Assembly: GCA_002382045.1 (NCBI GenBank)
Contig: DFZJ01000017.1
Span: forward strand, 1 to 28,441
Direction of reading: 5' to 3'
Origin: Syntrophaceae bacterium UBA4059
Lineage (GTDB): Bacteria; Desulfobacterota; Syntrophia; Syntrophales; Smithellaceae
Length of the DNA: 28,441 nucleotides
The number at the start of each line of letters is the position of its first letter. Within the stretch, counting starts at the first letter, position 1. This document shows, one piece after another, positions 1-5,686 of this stretch. Under the pieces are notes generated by a model that ran no database searches, had not been told where the DNA came from, and saw nothing but the letters and a program-made list of their open reading frames with translations. The position numbers and the translations under genes were made by a program.

Positions 1-12
1 AGGAGGGAAGCC

Positions 13-1002
13 ATGCCGCGTTTGACCCATTTGGATGACATCATGTTCCCGGTGGAAGAACATCCGGTTTTCGTCAGCATTCCCACAAAATCGGGCGAAT
101 GCCGCCTGCCAGTGCCGGACAAGAAGGCGCTGGTGAATTCCGAAAGCGGCCGCGTCCTGAGTGTCGTAAGCCGGGGCTACCGGATGGTTCCCAACAGCAA
201 GGCGCTGGACTGGGCATACCAGTGCTGCTGCCTGGCCTTTCCGGAAACCAAACCAGGTGAATGGCAGGTGACCGCCAGCGACGCGCCGCATACCGGCAGC
301 TATTGTAACATTGACTTGATGCACAACACCACCGCGCTTGACTTCTCCCTGGTGTCCCCACAAAGCCGCCCCGAAGCATTTGGCCCGTTTGTCCGGGTGA
401 CAAACAGCTACAACGGACTGCGGGCTCTGACTTTCGACATCGGTTTATACCGCAAGGTCTGCAAAAACGGTATGATTGTTCCCGAGGCCATCATCCGTTT
501 CAAATATGCCCACGTTTCCAGGGATATAGGCGAGGAGATCACTTTTGAGATTAATCATGCGCGTCTTGAAAAGGTTAAGACCATTTTTAATGACTACATG
601 AATGTTCTTCGTGAATGCGCCATACCGCGCGCCTATTTCCTGCCGCTGCTCCAGGGCGTTCTGCATATCAACGAACCCAGGAACATTACGACAGACCAGA
701 AAATTACGGATGAATGGAAATCACTCTACAGCCATCTGGGCGCCATGTGTTACCAATACGTGCAGGAACTTGGAGAAAACGCCTATTCCGCGTTCAACGC
801 CATCACCGACTTCGCATCGCATCCTCCCAAAAACCGTTGCGTTTACCGGGACCGCCACAGTTACCAACAGCTCGCTGGCGCATGGCTGAGCCGGTTTCAT
901 GATGAATGCCGTCAAAAGGATTTCAGTCTGTCCGATTACTTGGTTCAACTGGCCCGCGGCGAAGAAAAGCGTAATGGATTTCTTTTCCGGATGAATGCTT
1001 GA
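13..1002 (+). CDS. DUF932 (phage/plasmid-related) domain protein
   Basis: This 329-residue protein resembles the DUF932 family, which is common on plasmids, prophages and integrated elements and has no settled biochemical function. Supporting features are the N-terminal region ending in a segment on making the protein's own 'phase' of ligand-like beta strands, the central VRVTNSYNG and CKNGMIVP segments, and a helical C-terminal half with several aromatic residues. An excellent ribosome binding site, AGGAGGG at 1-7, sits five bases before the ATG, so the start is secure. There is no signal peptide or membrane segment. It leads a same-strand run of three genes (DUF932, a small cysteine protein, an AlbA_2 regulator). 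The family assignment is by recognition of the overall pattern and is fairly confident; the role in the island is unknown. Confidence 0.6.
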   Translation: MPRLTHLDDIMFPVEEHPVFVSIPTKSGECRLPVPDKKALVNSESGRVLSVVSRGYRMVPNSKALDWAYQCCCLAFPETKPGEWQVTASDAPHTGSYCNIDLMHNTTALDFSLVSPQSRPEAFGPFVRVTNSYNGLRALTFDIGLYRKVCKNGMIVPEAIIRFKYAHVSRDIGEEITFEINHARLEKVKTIFNDYMNVLRECAIPRAYFLPLLQGVLHINEPRNITTDQKITDEWKSLYSHLGAMCYQYVQELGENAYSAFNAITDFASHPPKNRCVYRDRHSYQQLAGAWLSRFHDECRQKDFSLSDYLVQLARGEEKRNGFLFRMNA

Positions 1003-1022
1003 ATAATCATGAGGATAGGTGT

Positions 1023-1196
1023 ATGAAACTGCGCAGTAATTGCGGCGAACCCATTCATGAAGACAGCAGCAAGAACCCGGTGGGGATATTGGGAGAACTC
1101 GCTGAACAATCCAGCAGCGACGTTGATGATTCTTGTCTTTGTCCGGGATGCAAGGAACAACCGGGAATGCTGAGCTTGATGGGTTTTGATGAGTAA
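1023..1196 (+). CDS. small cysteine-containing hypothetical protein
   Basis: A 57-residue acidic protein beginning at ATG 1023, preceded by GAGGATAGG as a possible ribosome binding site. A TTG at 999 would add eight residues and overlap the DUF932 gene, but it has no Shine-Dalgarno sequence at the right distance. Three cysteines are present: one near the N-terminus (SNCGEP) and a CLCPGCKE segment (C-x-C-x2-C) that could bind a metal ion. It lies 20 bases after the DUF932 gene and is probably co-transcribed with it. I do not recognise the family. It may be a real small accessory protein or fortuitous; the ribosome binding site and the tight spacing favour a real gene. Confidence 0.4.
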   Translation: MKLRSNCGEPIHEDSSKNPVGILGELAEQSSSDVDDSCLCPGCKEQPGMLSLMGFDE

Positions 1197-1265
1197 AGAC
1201 AACACGAGCCGTAAACCGTATCTCTGTTGTGTTGTGAGATCGCATAAACCTGAAGGGAATCGGAT

Positions 1266-2609
1266 ATGGGGTTTAAGGAAAGCGAAACCGTAGAGCTGAA
1301 AAAAAGCCTGACCGCGCTCAAAGAAGGCCTGATCTCCATTTCGGCGATTCTCAACAAGCATGGCGCGGGGGAACTTTGGTTTGGTATCGCGCCCAATGGC
1401 AAGCCCGAAGATCTTGCCGTCAATGAAAAGACGCTCCGCGATATTTCGCAATCCATTGCCGCACACATTGAACCCCGGATTTACCCGCAGATCGCCGAAG
1501 AAGAACATAAGGGCAAAACCTGCATCAAAATCTCTTTTTCTGGAAAAGAAAAACCTTATTTTGCATACGGCAGAGCCTATATGCGCGTTGCTGATGAAGA
1601 CAGGCATCTGACCGCGAAAGAATTGGAAAACCTTATCCTTGCCCGCAACCGTGAGGCGATACGTTGGGACAATCAGCCTTGCTCCGCATCCATTAAAGAT
1701 TTAAGCGATAAAAAGATTAAAGCTTTCGTAAAACGCGCCGGCCTGAATTGGGACAACGTTTCCAACGTCATGGAGAAACTGGGACTCATCAAGGACGGAC
1801 AATTACTTAACGCCGCCTTGCTCTTTTTTGCCAGAAAACCGTCTTTGCAGATGCGGTGCGCCGTATTTGCCGCGACGGACACGGCCACCATTATCGACCG
1901 GCACGACTTTACCGGCGATATTCTGGAACTCATCGAAGAAGCGCAAAAATACATTCTGAAAAACATTCATATCGGCATGAAGCTTGACGGCCTCTATCGT
2001 GTGGACGTTCCTGAAATATCCGTGTCGGCCATGCGCGAGGCGATTATCAACGCCTTTTGTCATCGGAACTATCACGATCCGGATTATGTGCAGATAGCCA
2101 TTTTCAAAAATCGCGTGGAAATTCGCAATCCCGGCACGTTGTATGGCGGTCTGACCATTGATAAGATTCGCAAAGGCAATGTGTCTCAGCGCAGAAATCC
2201 CCTTATTGCAGAATTGCTTCGCCGGATTCAGATGGTCGAAACCTGGGGGCGGGGCATGCGGCTCATCCTGGCCGAAGAGCCCACCGTCCAATTCAGCGAA
2301 GTCGCCCAGCTCTTCATCGCCGCGTTTAACAGGCCCTCTTATTCCAGTCCGGATAAAGCTACGGATAAGGCTGCGGGAAAAACTATCGATAAGACTATCG
2401 ATAAAACTATCGATAAAGATTTATCCATTACGGAAAAAGCTGTCATTAAACTGATTGCAATGAATCCATCGATCACACAAAAAGAGATGGCAATACAATT
2501 AAAATTGACGGAAATCGGCATACGCTATAATACCAGCAAACTTAAGAGCAAAGGTATATTACAGCGCACAGGCGGCAAAAAAGCGGGGCGGTGGGAGTTT
2601 GTGAAGTGA
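1266..2609 (+). CDS. AlbA_2 (Schlafen-type) / HATPase_c_4 transcriptional regulator
   Basis: A 447-residue protein with the layout of the COG2865 'predicted transcriptional regulator' group, often mislabelled RecG-like. Residues 1-125 form an AlbA_2 (Schlafen-like) domain, opening with the E-x3-ELKKSL motif and containing the GRAYMRV strand. Residues about 250-345 form an HATPase_c_4-type domain with REAIINAFCHRNY as N-box and WGRGMRLI at its end. Residues 388-447 form a winged helix. Between them is a low-complexity linker with three copies of KTID. The start ATG is preceded by GAAGGGAA. Members are frequent in mobile elements, and some are linked to phage defence, but the biochemical role is not established. 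A hairpin-capable inverted repeat, ACAACAC/GTGTTGT, lies just upstream at 1199-1235. Length and domain order are normal, so the gene appears intact. Confidence 0.8.
   Translation: MGFKESETVELKKSLTALKEGLISISAILNKHGAGELWFGIAPNGKPEDLAVNEKTLRDISQSIAAHIEPRIYPQIAEEEHKGKTCIKISFSGKEKPYFAYGRAYMRVADEDRHLTAKELENLILARNREAIRWDNQPCSASIKDLSDKKIKAFVKRAGLNWDNVSNVMEKLGLIKDGQLLNAALLFFARKPSLQMRCAVFAATDTATIIDRHDFTGDILELIEEAQKYILKNIHIGMKLDGLYRVDVPEISVSAMREAIINAFCHRNYHDPDYVQIAIFKNRVEIRNPGTLYGGLTIDKIRKGNVSQRRNPLIAELLRRIQMVETWGRGMRLILAEEPTVQFSEVAQLFIAAFNRPSYSSPDKATDKAAGKTIDKTIDKTIDKDLSITEKAVIKLIAMNPSITQKEMAIQLKLTEIGIRYNTSKLKSKGILQRTGGKKAGRWEFVK
2379..2414 (+). repeat. three tandem 12-bp repeats inside the AlbA_2 regulator gene
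   Basis: Three adjacent copies of AAAACTATCGAT (the second has one change, AAGACTATCGAT) encode KTID-KTID-KTID in the hinge between the ATPase-like and winged-helix domains. Degenerate copies (KATDKAAG) precede them. In-frame 12-bp units can expand or shrink by slippage without breaking the gene, so linker length may vary between strains. Confidence 0.85.
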
Positions 2610-2649
2610 AGAAAAACGTTGTTTCTCTCACGCATGATTTGATTCATGC

Positions 2650-2853
2650 TCATTCACTGATGATCGCCGCCAGCAAACCATTAGAAAAAAAAATATGATA
2701 AAAGGTAAACGAATTTTCTTTAATGGCAGATACACTAAATTCGCCCAGAGAGTCCAAGAATAAACTCAACTCCTTGTCAATATCCGAGTCGCCCATCTTT
2801 CTTCCGAGGGTTGATTTGCCTACACAGCTAACACCAGTCAGAAAGATGCGCAT
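2650..2853 (-). pseudogene. truncated P-loop (shikimate-kinase-like) protein
   Basis: The N-terminus, MRIFLTGVSCVGKSTLGRKM, carries a Walker A loop (GVSCVGKST) typical of a family of about 180-residue P-loop kinases annotated as shikimate kinase or ATPase. After about 20 residues the resemblance stops. The remaining 47 residues do not contain the expected Asp/Glu-rich substrate region or LID, and the frame ends at 67 residues. The ATG at 2853 follows GAAAGG at a good distance; a TTG five codons upstream lacks one. The best reading is a gene that lost most of its length by deletion; a functional mini-protein is unlikely. It is the last minus-strand gene before the AlbA_2 gene, with convergent orientation. 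Confidence 0.55.
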
Positions 2854-3034
2854 GGTTGAACCTTTCAATAATTCCTCAACTTATTAATTTGCTTAGTTCT
2901 GCTTCCGAAAACCTGGGGTTTGGGGAAATATGGTTTCCACCACGCCTGGTATTTTGATGTTGCGCTGGTTTAGCGCGCTGATATTACAGTTTACTAACGT
3001 ATTCGGATTAAGTTTTTTTGCCGATGCGCACAGG

Positions 3035-3331
3035 TTATGCGGCAAAAGCGCGGATGGTGTCAAGCTTATGGCCAATCACTTTTTCGGCCATCTTGAGGTC
3101 ATAAGCCGTCTGCAAGTTAATCCAGTACTGCGCGGACTGTCCGAATGCCTTGCCGAACAGCAGCGCCATTTCAGCGGTTACGGGCCTGGCGCCCTGGATG
3201 ACATGGGATATTCTCATGGCCGAAAGGCCGATTTTCCTGCTGAATTCAGCCTGAGAAATATTCAATTCTTCCAACATTTCTTTAAGAAACTCACCAGGGT
3301 GCACCGGGGGAAGGTTGTTTTTGGTTGCCAT
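3035..3331 (-). CDS. higA: HigA-family antitoxin (XRE helix-turn-helix)
   Basis: A 98-residue antitoxin of the HigA/VapI type. It neutralises the HigB toxin by direct binding and represses the operon. The family opening PPVHPGEFLKEMLEEL is followed by the helix-turn-helix (about residues 22-75: SQAEFSRKIGLSAMRISHVI) and the typical FGQSAQYWINLQTAYDL C-terminal segment. It starts 11 bases after the toxin stop codon, with a GAGGAG ribosome binding site seven bases before the ATG, so the pair is one operon in the toxin-first order usual for HigBA. Length is normal and nothing is broken. It probably binds the palindrome at 3636-3650 that overlaps the operon promoter. Confidence 0.92.
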   Translation of the reverse strand: MATKNNLPPVHPGEFLKEMLEELNISQAEFSRKIGLSAMRISHVIQGARPVTAEMALLFGKAFGQSAQYWINLQTAYDLKMAEKVIGHKLDTIRAFAA

Positions 3332-3342
3332 GTTTTAACTCC

Positions 3343-3624
3343 TCAATGATAATCGACAATCTCAACGTCAAAGGCTTCGCCATTTTTAAACCGGAAACAA
3401 ACACGCCATTGATCGTTAATGCGGATACTCCATTGTCCGGCGTGATTACCGGTCAATGCTTCCAGACGATTAGACGGCGGCATGCGTAGATCATCAAGAA
3501 TTGTAGCGGCTTCCAGTTGGGTCAATCTCTTGACCGCCCGCTTGATAATATCAGCGGGTAATCTCCGGGACTTGCCTGTATTAAAAAACCGCTTAGTTTC
3601 CGCATCCGCAAACGTTCTAATCAT
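3343..3624 (-). CDS. higB: HigB-family toxin (RelE/ParE fold mRNA interferase)
   Basis: A 93-residue member of the 'plasmid maintenance system killer' family. HigB toxins cut mRNA at the ribosome. The sequence opens MIRTFADAETKRFF and contains the family segments RRLPADI, KRLTQLEAA, LRMPPSNRLEAL and WSIRINDQWRVCFRF, ending EIVDYH, so it is complete. The ATG at 3624 matches the family start. Two upstream in-frame ATGs (3642, 3660) fall in the promoter and are unlikely. There is no Shine-Dalgarno sequence before 3624, and the predicted transcription start nearly coincides with the ATG, so translation may be leaderless. It is paired with higA immediately downstream. The island location suggests a stabilising role, which is inference. 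Confidence 0.9.
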   Translation of the reverse strand: MIRTFADAETKRFFNTGKSRRLPADIIKRAVKRLTQLEAATILDDLRMPPSNRLEALTGNHAGQWSIRINDQWRVCFRFKNGEAFDVEIVDYH

Positions 3625-3631
3625 GGTTCTG

Positions 3632-3660
3632 AATATAAACATTATGTTTACATATATCAA
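3632..3660 (-). promoter_or_regulatory. higBA promoter with overlapping palindromic operator
   Basis: On the minus strand there is TTGATA (3655-3660), a 17-bp spacer, and TATATT (3632-3637). A perfect inverted repeat TAAACAT-T-ATGTTTA (3636-3650) covers the -10 end of the spacer. This is the expected place for HigA autorepression. The -10 box ends only seven bases before the higB ATG, implying a very short or absent leader. Confidence 0.7.
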
Positions 3661-4051
3661 GCAGAAAAGACAACAAGGGATTGAGAGTGCTAAACGTGCG
3701 AGCAGCCGGAAGACACTTTTCCCAAACTATATTCTTCTCCCCAACCCCCTGTGTGAATATTGGGGACAGGCACAATTAATAATGATTTCAAATGAAAATG
3801 CACCCCTAACTTATTGTATTCATTATTTGCCGAAAAAAATTCTTATTGTTTTCACAGGGGGCCGAATAGATTGTAAAAATTTCACCTGCGTGCTCATGGC
3901 AACATTGCTTTGTTCTTAAATCCGGCCAGGTCAGTTTCATTTCCGGGGAATCTCTACCTCGCTAACGAACAGCCCCGAATCCGGGGACAGGGGATTCTCC
4001 GCTCTTTGAACAATCCCGCGGCAAGGGATATCTTTATCCAATCTCCAAAAC
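3661..4051. other. gene-free stretch within the island
   Basis: I see no convincing gene here on either strand. It contains an inverted repeat (3745-3861) and two copies of a GGGGACAGG motif (3763-3771 and 3983-3991). The longer open frames have no ribosome binding sites or recognisable protein features. The sequence is AT-rich with islands of GC-rich palindromic sequence, as in decayed mobile DNA. Confidence 0.5.
3745..3861. repeat. REP-like/miniature inverted-repeat element
   Basis: CCCCCTGTG at 3745-3753 is matched by CACAGGGGG at 3853-3861, bracketing about 100 bp. Just inside the left arm is ATTGGGGACAGGCAC. A related GGGGACAGG stands at 3983-3991 next to a CCCCGAATCCGGGG near-palindrome. 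GGGGACAGGCAC-type sequences resemble short repeats found near REP-associated tyrosine transposases in deltaproteobacteria; that link is from memory and is an inference. Confidence 0.4.
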
Positions 4052-4252
4052 TCAGCGGGACACCTCCGCCGCTTTTGGCTCTTCTAAGGCGTCGCCAACA
4101 TGCCCTTGCTCGTGAACAGATCCGCAAAGAGGGCATGATTCAAAGTTTGCCCGAATGTGGGACCTCATAACCTGTGCGGGAAGTATCCTTGCCCTGTGGC
4201 CGGTGTTTGCATCTGTGAACCAATCCAAATTTTCCGTTCTGACTTTTCCCAT
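4052..4252 (-). CDS. small hypothetical protein with a CPLC motif
   Basis: A 66-residue frame starting at ATG 4252 with GGAGG at 4263-4267, ten bases upstream. It contains a CPLCGSVHEQGH segment that could hold a metal ion through two Cys and two His. It follows the XRE antitoxin gene in the same direction. I recognise no family. A competing ATG nine bases upstream in another frame gives a short peptide only. The protein may be genuine or the remnant of a longer gene; composition is compatible with coding but not compelling. Confidence 0.3.
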   Translation of the reverse strand: MGKVRTENLDWFTDANTGHRARILPAQVMRSHIRANFESCPLCGSVHEQGHVGDALEEPKAAEVSR

Positions 4253-4280
4253 ATTTCCATAACCTCCTCAAGAATTACAA

Positions 4281-4317
4281 GGAAACTTCCAAAATTGAAA
4301 TTTCCATTGTTTTTTTT
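4281..4317 (+). terminator. possible intrinsic terminator reading rightwards
   Basis: GGAAACTTC (4281-4289) pairs with GAAATTTCC (4297-4305) around a seven-base loop, with one G-T pair, followed by ATTG and eight T residues (4310-4317). No plus-strand gene is visible to the left, so it may belong to a lost gene or insulate the minus-strand toxin-antitoxin operon. Confidence 0.35.
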
Positions 4318-4332
4318 AAGGAGCGTATTGCA

Positions 4333-4686
4333 TTATAAAAATACCCGGTAATCCGTTTTCAGCGCCTCGGCAAAGAGCTTTGCATTCTTCTTGCCGATGG
4401 TGCGCTTGCCGTTTTCCATTTCGGAAATATGACGTTGTGGAATGCCGGTTTTAGTCGCAAGTTGCATCTGCGTCAATCCTTCACGGTATCTCATGCCCGC
4501 CAAAGCTTTCCCGGCAAGTTGTTCGTTAGTGCTGTCGGGATAAGCTTCACGCCAGGGAACTGCATCGGATGTATTCGCAAACCCTAAAGACTTTAACTTT
4601 TCAACAGCCATCGCCCTATTCACAATAGGGCCAATGAATCTTAGTTCAATGTTTTCAGTATGGCGCTTTTTCGTGTGTCCCTGCAT
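4333..4686 (-). CDS. XRE-family antitoxin of a type II toxin-antitoxin pair
   Basis: A 117-residue protein with a C-terminal Cro/CI helix-turn-helix (about residues 64-112: YREGLTQMQLATKTGIPQRH followed by ISEMENGKRTIGKKNAKLFA). The N-terminal 60 residues carry no motif I recognise and presumably contact the toxin. The start overlaps the upstream toxin gene by 32 bases and has its own GAGGTGA site six bases before the ATG, so translation is probably coupled. An internal Met at 4611 is a weaker alternative. By gene order and size it should neutralise the toxin and repress the operon. The helix-turn-helix is sure; the exact antitoxin family is not. Confidence 0.8.
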   Translation of the reverse strand: MQGHTKKRHTENIELRFIGPIVNRAMAVEKLKSLGFANTSDAVPWREAYPDSTNEQLAGKALAGMRYREGLTQMQLATKTGIPQRHISEMENGKRTIGKKNAKLFAEALKTDYRVFL

Positions 4687-4933
4687 ATGTCACCTCTATC
4701 AATCTTATCTCTTTGTTTCTGACTTCCCAAATCGCCACATATGTAGGTCGGCCTTTCTTTAAGTGGCAATGGTAGCGGTCATGGGATAGTGCGCTGAAAT
4801 TCGGCCAATCGCCCCGTATAGGCCCGTTGATTTCCATGTCCTTTTCCAGAGCAATGAGCAGGTTTTGAACTTTTTCTGGTAAATTCCTGATTTGTTTATT
4901 CAGTGCCCGTTTTACCGTAACCGTCCATTGCAT
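4655..4933 (-). CDS. RelE/ParE-superfamily toxin
   Basis: A 92-residue basic protein with the RelE/ParE pattern: an N-terminal helical segment (VKRALNKQIRNLPEKVQNLL), a central SHDRYHCHLKKGRPTYVAIW strand region with the basic and aromatic residues typical of the toxin core, and an EIRLIEVTYAGTHE C-terminus. Such toxins usually cleave mRNA on the ribosome; ParE members inhibit gyrase instead, and the sequence alone does not decide between these. The start is ATG 4933, with AGGA about nine bases upstream. It forms a toxin-first operon with the overlapping XRE gene. An inverted repeat just upstream is a likely operator. The gene is complete. Confidence 0.8.
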   Translation of the reverse strand: MQWTVTVKRALNKQIRNLPEKVQNLLIALEKDMEINGPIRGDWPNFSALSHDRYHCHLKKGRPTYVAIWEVRNKEIRLIEVTYAGTHEKAPY

Positions 4934-4944
4934 GGTTTTTATCC

Positions 4945-4963
4945 TATACTAAATATAAGTATA
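4945..4963 (-). promoter_or_regulatory. inverted-repeat operator/-10 region of the RelE/XRE operon
   Basis: TATACT (4945-4950) and AGTATA (4958-4963) form a 6-7-6 inverted repeat starting 12 bases before the toxin ATG. Read on the minus strand, the right arm is a good -10 hexamer (TATACT). No strong -35 is at the ideal distance, so the promoter call is weaker than the operator call. Confidence 0.45.
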
Positions 4964-5034
4964 ATTCAAGTGTCTATTACTTCGGGAAGTTCACCACTTG
5001 CCCGGCTTTCTTCGTTGCTGCCTTAATCTTTTTT

Positions 5035-5244
5035 TCAAAGCTCCGCGTCGCCTCTTGTAAAGCGCCGTTTGATAAATGGCTGTATCTTTCCGTCAATGTA
5101 ATGCTGCCGTTCTTTGTAACCCCAAGGCTCACCGCGTATCGCTTTCTTGATGGTGTTCCGGGAATGTCCCGTCATTCTTGCCATCTCGCTGATGTTCTTT
5201 CCGTATACCCGACAACCCGTCCTGATTAACTCATATTGATCCAT
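5035..5244 (-). pseudogene. istA: 5' fragment of istA (IS21-family transposase)
   Basis: The frame starts at ATG 5244 after a very strong purine-rich ribosome binding site (GGAGGAGAAGGAG). It encodes MDQYELIRTGCRVYGKNISE and then a helix-turn-helix (MARMTGHSRNTIKKAIRGEP), which is the DNA-binding N-terminus of IstA transposases. Intact IstA is about 400-500 residues with a DDE core; here only about 50 residues match before the frame runs out at 70, so it cannot transpose. A longer upstream frame back to 5331 lies in the terminal repeats and is not the real start. Confidence 0.75.
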
Positions 5245-5327
5245 TTTGAGCACTCCTTCTCCTCCTGCATTTTTCATGGTCGATAAATTACTAACCTCTT
5301 TAGCAGGATTTGTTTGGCTCAGGGTGG

Positions 5328-5379
5328 TCAATGTTCGGTTATCACTACCTTCCTATACTGATCAATGTTGGGTTATCAC
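5328..5379 (-). repeat. IS21-type direct terminal repeats
   Basis: TCAATGTTSGGTTATCAC occurs at 5328-5345 and 5362-5379, differing at one base (C/G) and spaced 34 bp start to start. Multiple short repeats at the termini are characteristic of IS21-family elements, where they bind the transposase. Confidence 0.75.
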
Positions 5380-5481
5380 AACTAGGAATGAAATATCCGT
5401 GTTGGTTTTCAGGAGTTTTTTGATGATTTCCAGCAGTGCGCCGTTATCCATAACACCGTTCATTTGGTCAGCCAACCACAT
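5362..5481 (-). pseudogene. small gene interrupted by the IS21 end
   Basis: Upstream of the IS end, on the same strand, is a coding-like frame with possible starts at 5481, 5463 and 5451. It encodes MDNGALLEIIKKLLKTNTDI followed by SFLV, a helical segment like the N-terminus of small hypothetical proteins. After base 5381 it runs into the IS terminal repeat and stops at 5362-5364 (residues VVITQH). A good promoter stands upstream (5521-5548). The natural reading is that the IS inserted into this gene. The lost 3' part may be the tail ending at 4977, but that join is speculation. Confidence 0.45.
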
Positions 5482-5562
5482 TAAAAGATACAACTGCCTA
5501 AAATTATTTGATATACATTGAATATAAAGTACTTTTCATGAATGTCAAATTTCGGCTAATTT
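5382..5562. other. AT-rich segment between IS21 end and tRNA-Leu scar
   Basis: Apart from the remnant gene (to 5481) and its promoter (5521-5548), nothing else is recognisable. There is no integrase gene and no 5' half of a tRNA here. Confidence 0.5.
5521..5548 (-). promoter_or_regulatory. sigma-70-type promoter of the interrupted small gene
   Basis: On the minus strand there is TTGACA (5543-5548), a 16-bp spacer, then TATATT (5521-5526). It points at the remnant frame starting at 5481 and could still drive transcription across the IS21 fragment toward the RelE/XRE operon. Confidence 0.55.
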
Positions 5563-5621
5563 GGACTTAAAATCCCTCGGAGCTTGCCTCTGTGTGGGTT
5601 CAATTCCCACCCCAGGTACCA
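5563..5621 (+). other. 3' part of tRNA-Leu(UAA): probable attachment-site scar
   Basis: From GGACTTAAAATCCC at 5563 the sequence follows a class II tRNA-Leu: anticodon loop CTTAAAA with anticodon TAA at 5568-5570, a long variable arm, the T arm (GGGTTCAATTCCCAC), acceptor strand and encoded CCA at 5619-5621. To the left of 5563 tRNA identity stops abruptly: the first two anticodon-stem positions no longer pair and no D arm or 5' acceptor strand follows. This is a 59-nt duplicate of a tRNA 3' end, as left by integrases that cross over in the anticodon arm. A decayed tRNA gene is the less likely alternative. Confidence 0.8.
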
Positions 5622-5649
5622 AGTAAATTAAGGGGTTATTGGTTTTTCC

Positions 5650-5678
5650 TTGACATGCAAGACGGCGTTTCTTATACT
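5650..5678 (+). promoter_or_regulatory. strong sigma-70-type promoter before the triple-PAS kinase
   Basis: TTGACA (5650-5655), a 17-bp spacer and TATACT (5673-5678). The first ATG of the kinase frame is at 5687, nine bases after the -10 box, so a transcript from here would be leaderless for that start. The promoter sits just outside the tRNA-Leu scar. Confidence 0.7.
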
Positions 5679-5686
5679 CCCCTCCA

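Larger units (their letters stand above)
4977..5380 (-). mobile_element. truncated IS21-family element (left end and start of istA)
   Basis: The element end is at 5380, where the minus strand begins TGTGATAACCC. Two 18-bp terminal repeats follow (5362-5379, 5328-5345), as in IS21-family ends, and then the first part of istA. No istB and no opposite end are present. Resemblance to IstA fades after about 50 residues, near 5095. The DNA between about 4977 and 5080 carries in another minus-strand frame a tail ending KKAGQVVNFPK and a TAA at 4977-4979, which could be the 3' end of a different gene joined to the fragment. The exact inner breakpoint cannot be set by eye. Confidence 0.65.
1..5621. 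mobile_element. distal part of a probable tRNA-Leu-integrated genomic island
   Basis: The right boundary is the 3' part of a tRNA-Leu(UAA) gene at 5563-5621 that lacks its 5' half, which is the scar left when an element recombines into a tRNA gene. Inside lie genes typical of such elements: a DUF932 protein, an AlbA_2 regulator, two toxin-antitoxin pairs, a broken IS21 end, several truncated genes, and long AT-rich gaps. Genes to the right of 5650 look like ordinary chromosome. The left end, the integrase and the reconstituted tRNA-Leu would lie before base 1, so the full element cannot be shown here. The boundary is seen; that everything from 1 to 5562 belongs to one element is inference. 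Confidence 0.5.

Noticed and set aside
945..1607. Minus-strand open frame of 220 residues
   Set aside because: Crosses the DUF932, small cysteine and AlbA_2 genes, which have better start signals and family matches.
2893..3075. 60-residue minus-strand frame after higA
   Set aside because: Overlaps the end of higA in another frame and has no start signal.
5563..5621. tRNA-Leu interrupted by a group I intron (known in tRNA-Leu UAA of cyanobacteria)
   Set aside because: No 5' half of the tRNA is found upstream in the window, and the break is in the anticodon stem before the loop, not inside the anticodon.
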